Made by a program: the position numbers and the translations under genes. Below the pieces are notes generated by a model that did no database searches, was not told the origin of the DNA, and worked only from the letters and a program-made list of their open reading frames with translations. This document shows positions 52,168-55,061 of a stretch of DNA of 55,061 nucleotides, one piece after another; within the stretch, counting starts at the first letter, position 1; every line of letters starts with the position of its first letter. Source of the stretch: CAYQPF01 sp964419225 (GTDB lineage Bacteria > Cloacimonadota > Cloacimonadia > Cloacimonadales > CAYQPF01); the NCBI GenBank assembly GCA_964419225.1, contig CAYQPF010000017.1, positions 1 through 55,061 on the forward strand, read 5' to 3'.

Positions 52168-54912
52168 ATGCAAAGAATAATATTGGTTTTTCTCATAATA
52201 TTTGTAATTAATTCATTATATTCCATAACTACCTGGGAGCAGCCGAGGGAAATCGGAGAGTTGGTGGGGCACAATTTTTACTGTGAGGGAAAGAGTATAG
52301 GAGACTATTATATATCCTGCTGGACACAAAATGATAATACCGACTGGTATTTTCAGAAAATAGACGCTGATGGAAATCGTATTTGGGGAGACGATGGTAT
52401 AGAAATTCCGGAGTTTTCAGATTATCTTGTGTTAAGTATTGATGGTGGATTGGATGGAAGTTTTTTTGTGACCTATTATTCAGAAGAGTATCTGGGTATT
52501 GCAAAAATTAACTCTAACGGAGGAATAGTCTGGAATTTACCAAATGCCGCATATCACATGCCCTGGCAGACCTGGAGTACCAGCAAAATATTTATTACCC
52601 CCGAAAATGGTGTCAAAATAATTCATCGAACCTCAGAAGCATTTATGTTAGTTCAGATAAGTCCTGAGGGACAAATAGAGGCAAGTTCTGAACTATGTCC
52701 AATGACATCTCCAACTGACTTTGTTATGGATAATATCGGCGGATTATATATGTTGGTTGATGACTGGTTTGTTTACAGTCTGTCATATTTTGATAATACC
52801 GGCGAGGAACAATTTACTATATCTGTGCCGGATACAACCTCGGAGCAGTTTACTTACTGCAGTATTTATCCGACTAATCAGGGAGTGTTGCTGTTATCCG
52901 GTGACAGTTCTTGCCTGAGAGTATATAAATATCTGCAGCAGGACATTGTCTGGGAATATACATCAGATTTTATTCCATATATTGAAAGCGGTTTTCTGTG
53001 TTCTGATGAAGCCGGAAATGTGTATATAGTATCACGACCTTCTTGGTATGAGTTATCAACCAAGATTGTAAAACTAAATTCAGAAGGTCAATTTCAGTGG
53101 GAATATCTAACTCCACAGGTTGTCTGGGGAGGAACAAGAACTTATGAACAACCTGTTGCGAATGCTAATGGAGTACTATTTTCTTATAAAGTCACTCCTG
53201 AGATGGGCTCAAGTCTTTTTGCGATTAATTTTATATCAACAGACGGACAGGATTTTTGGGATAAGCAAATAGTAACAAGTTATACGACTCCCGCGTTTTA
53301 TACAATAAGTCTCGTCAATATGGATAAAATCTTAATTACCAGAAACAGACATTATTATGATATTTTTGATTTGTTTGGTACAAGTATTTTACCTGATGGT
53401 GAGAGGAATTTATTTATTTGGGATAAGGGTGCAATGAGCAAATCATACTCAGTCATTAATGCCGGAATGTTCAATTTATTGGGAGATAGTTATGAGGGTG
53501 ATCTTTGGTTAAAGTGCTTTGATAATCAGGGAGAAAATGTATTTGAAGAGAATCATAAAGTTCTTTTGGATAATGGACAGGCAAAGCTAAAAGGGTTTAA
53601 CAGAATAAATGAGGAGACAATGTTTCTTTATTGGCTCGAAGAAAATTCAACCCAGACTTCCAAAATCCTTAAATGTCAATTTATCAATAATAATGGCGAT
53701 CTTTTACTTGCAGAAGACGGACTGTTATTGAACAGTACAATAGCTTATAATTCTTATGTAAGTGAGTGCTTTGCTTTTGTGAGTGCTAATGAGGTTTATA
53801 TTTACTGGACATCAGGCAATCAAGTCAATAGAGAAATATATGGACAGCATTTTGTGTCCGGAAATATGCAATGGGAGCCCAATGGCAGACTGATCATCAG
53901 TAGTACGGAAACACCTACACTGCTTAATGCTAAAAATGGATATCTGATGTACGAGACTTTTAGTAACGGAGAATATTCTTTTAAAGTATTGCGGGTTAAT
54001 GATCAAGGCTTACCGGCAGATGGATGGACTTCTGCAGGGATAAGTATTTCAACCTCAGATCAGCCTTACGATAATGATTTTGGTGTTGTGGCTGAACAAC
54101 TCAATGATAGTTTATTGTTCACTTATGATGACAAGTTACAGATTATTAAACCAGACGGATCGCTGTATTTTGCCAATTCTCAGGATCTTAATTCAAATAG
54201 GGCATTACAGATACTGGTAGATGAACAGGTACTTTATGTACTCAAAAGGAACAATAATGATTATTATGTGCATGAATTGCAAAAGTACTCCATGCATGAG
54301 TCCGGTTTACAAGAATATTGGGATTCAGCATTAGTAATACCCAATACGAGTGCTGAATATGGTTTGGTATCTTTAATTGGAAATGGAGTTTTCATTTTAT
54401 CGAATGATTCTCAAAACACCAATTCACTTGTTACTTATATTGACGGAAATCAGCAAATTGAGCAAATTCCATTTATTACAGCCAATAAAATTGAATACCC
54501 GTGTTCCGGATCATTGCTAGATGAAAATAAGGCCTTTGTTACGGCAAAGATAAGCAACAATGGTAATCTGTATGATGTATTGCAATGTATTATTTCAGAT
54601 TCTCTGGGGATCCATGTAGAAGAAATCAATCCTTCCAGTCTGAAGAAGTTGTCAATTTATCCGAATCCGTTTAATCCGACGACAACTATTTCGTATAGTC
54701 TGCAGACAGAGGCGTTAGTTGAGATCAATGTCTATAATGTGAAGGGACAGTTAGTGAAACAACTCAGGAAAGAAACCGTTCCTGCCGGGAATCATAAAGT
54801 TGTCTGGAATGGAAAGAACAGTGCCGGACAGAATTGCTCGAGTGGTTTATATTTCTGCAAAATGCAAACCGGTAAGACAACACTTACCAAAAAAATGATG
54901 TTGATAAAGTGA
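52168..54912 (+). CDS. Exported sorting-domain protein, distant paralogue of the 13760-23292 set (914 aa)
   Basis: The ATG at 52168 follows AAGGAGACTTGA. Signal peptide MQRIILVFLIIFVINSLYS. The body has the same propeller-like units as the three tandem paralogues (YFQKIDADGNRIWGDDG; IAKINSNGGIVWN; IVKLNSEGQFQWEYL). The last ~92 residues are a sorting domain: SIYPNPFNPTTTISYSLQ, VYNVKGQLVKQLRKE, SSGLYFCKM and KKMMLIK. Leader and signal peptide are unrelated to the tandem set, so it is an older relative. A 7-bp array begins within the last sense codon and the stop. It is a probable substrate of a type IX export system. Ligand unknown. Confidence 0.87.
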   Translation: MQRIILVFLIIFVINSLYSITTWEQPREIGELVGHNFYCEGKSIGDYYISCWTQNDNTDWYFQKIDADGNRIWGDDGIEIPEFSDYLVLSIDGGLDGSFFVTYYSEEYLGIAKINSNGGIVWNLPNAAYHMPWQTWSTSKIFITPENGVKIIHRTSEAFMLVQISPEGQIEASSELCPMTSPTDFVMDNIGGLYMLVDDWFVYSLSYFDNTGEEQFTISVPDTTSEQFTYCSIYPTNQGVLLLSGDSSCLRVYKYLQQDIVWEYTSDFIPYIESGFLCSDEAGNVYIVSRPSWYELSTKIVKLNSEGQFQWEYLTPQVVWGGTRTYEQPVANANGVLFSYKVTPEMGSSLFAINFISTDGQDFWDKQIVTSYTTPAFYTISLVNMDKILITRNRHYYDIFDLFGTSILPDGERNLFIWDKGAMSKSYSVINAGMFNLLGDSYEGDLWLKCFDNQGENVFEENHKVLLDNGQAKLKGFNRINEETMFLYWLEENSTQTSKILKCQFINNNGDLLLAEDGLLLNSTIAYNSYVSECFAFVSANEVYIYWTSGNQVNREIYGQHFVSGNMQWEPNGRLIISSTETPTLLNAKNGYLMYETFSNGEYSFKVLRVNDQGLPADGWTSAGISISTSDQPYDNDFGVVAEQLNDSLLFTYDDKLQIIKPDGSLYFANSQDLNSNRALQILVDEQVLYVLKRNNNDYYVHELQKYSMHESGLQEYWDSALVIPNTSAEYGLVSLIGNGVFILSNDSQNTNSLVTYIDGNQQIEQIPFITANKIEYPCSGSLLDENKAFVTAKISNNGNLYDVLQCIISDSLGIHVEEINPSSLKKLSIYPNPFNPTTTISYSLQTEALVEINVYNVKGQLVKQLRKETVPAGNHKVVWNGKNSAGQNCSSGLYFCKMQTGKTTLTKKMMLIK

Positions 54913-54957
54913 TGAGTAACGTGTGACAAGTGACATGTGACAAGTAACGAGTTAAAT
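54909..54957 (+). repeat. 7-bp tandem array overlapping a stop codon
   Basis: Seven units: gtgatga, gtaacgt, gtgacaa, gtgacat, gtgacaa, gtaacga, gttaaat. The first contains the TGA stop (54910-54912). Confidence 0.85.
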
Positions 54958-54959
54958 GG

Positions 54960-54984
54960 GGTGCAAGAGATTGCACCTTTTTTT
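54960..54984 (+). terminator. Intrinsic terminator of the 914-aa gene
   Basis: A 7-bp stem GGTGCAA/TTGCACC with a GAGA loop is followed by seven T, 48 bp after the stop and just past the 7-bp array. Confidence 0.85.
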
Positions 54985-55061
54985 GGCATAAGGGACTGGG
55001 AATAGCCGACGTCTCGTCGATTGGTAACTGCTAAAGTATAACATGGCAATATTTATGCAGA

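Overview
The window most resembles a chromosome segment from an AT-rich, Gram-negative anaerobe of the Fibrobacterota-Chlorobiota-Bacteroidota neighbourhood, and I favour a Candidatus Cloacimonadota-like lineage. The signs are several very large Sec-exported proteins, a shared C-terminal sorting domain built around YPNPFNP and ending in KMLLxK, a gingipain-fold (C25) protease of the PorU type, many multi-PAS kinases, and a biotin-dependent carboxyltransferase set suited to propionate/methylmalonyl-CoA metabolism. The assignment is an inference from gene content. I see no rRNA, tRNA, CRISPR array, phage or complete insertion sequence.

Layout. 1-638: the 5' part of a cNMP-binding/histidine-kinase fusion (minus strand). 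958-8067: a giant multidomain beta-rich exported protein. 8398-9428: a small minus-strand operon with an ArsR-type regulator, a 149-aa protein carrying 20 cysteines on a 16-residue repeat, and a 45-aa ORF, behind a palindromic promoter region. 9743-23292: four large exported proteins, of which the last three are tandem paralogues with sorting domains. 24485-34072: a signalling island in two convergent units (hybrid kinase plus receiver; and a 1451-aa multi-PAS kinase, a REC-HDOD protein and a REC protein with a metal-ligand-less HD-GYP-like domain). 34543-35220: a YugP-type membrane zinc peptidase. 35723-44409: a four-gene operon of TPR protein, TPR/outer-membrane-barrel protein, giant lipoprotein and PorU-like C25 protease. 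44575-48325: a three-gene carboxyltransferase operon. 48907-49422: an unknown small protein. 50072-52071: a broken RHS-tip remnant followed by two overlapping small exported proteins. 52168-54912: another sorting-domain protein.

How it fits together. The C25 protease is a candidate type IX sortase, and the window also holds four of its candidate substrates. The carboxyltransferase genes (12S-like subunit, a small subunit, and a 5S-like subunit fused to a biotin carrier domain) look like a soluble methylmalonyl-CoA/pyruvate transcarboxylase. The kinases and receivers lack DNA-binding outputs, so the island probably works through phosphorelay and HDOD/HD-type outputs.

The intergenic DNA is unusually structured. 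It holds degenerate 7-bp tandem arrays, several of which begin exactly at the stop codon of a sorting-domain gene. It also holds 9-bp tandem arrays (TGGAC-based), a 168-bp element with terminal inverted repeats that folds on itself, and many short perfect palindromes with GTAGGG/CCCTAC flanks. The arrays at stop codons and the Cys-repeat/ArsR operon are the two most unusual things here.
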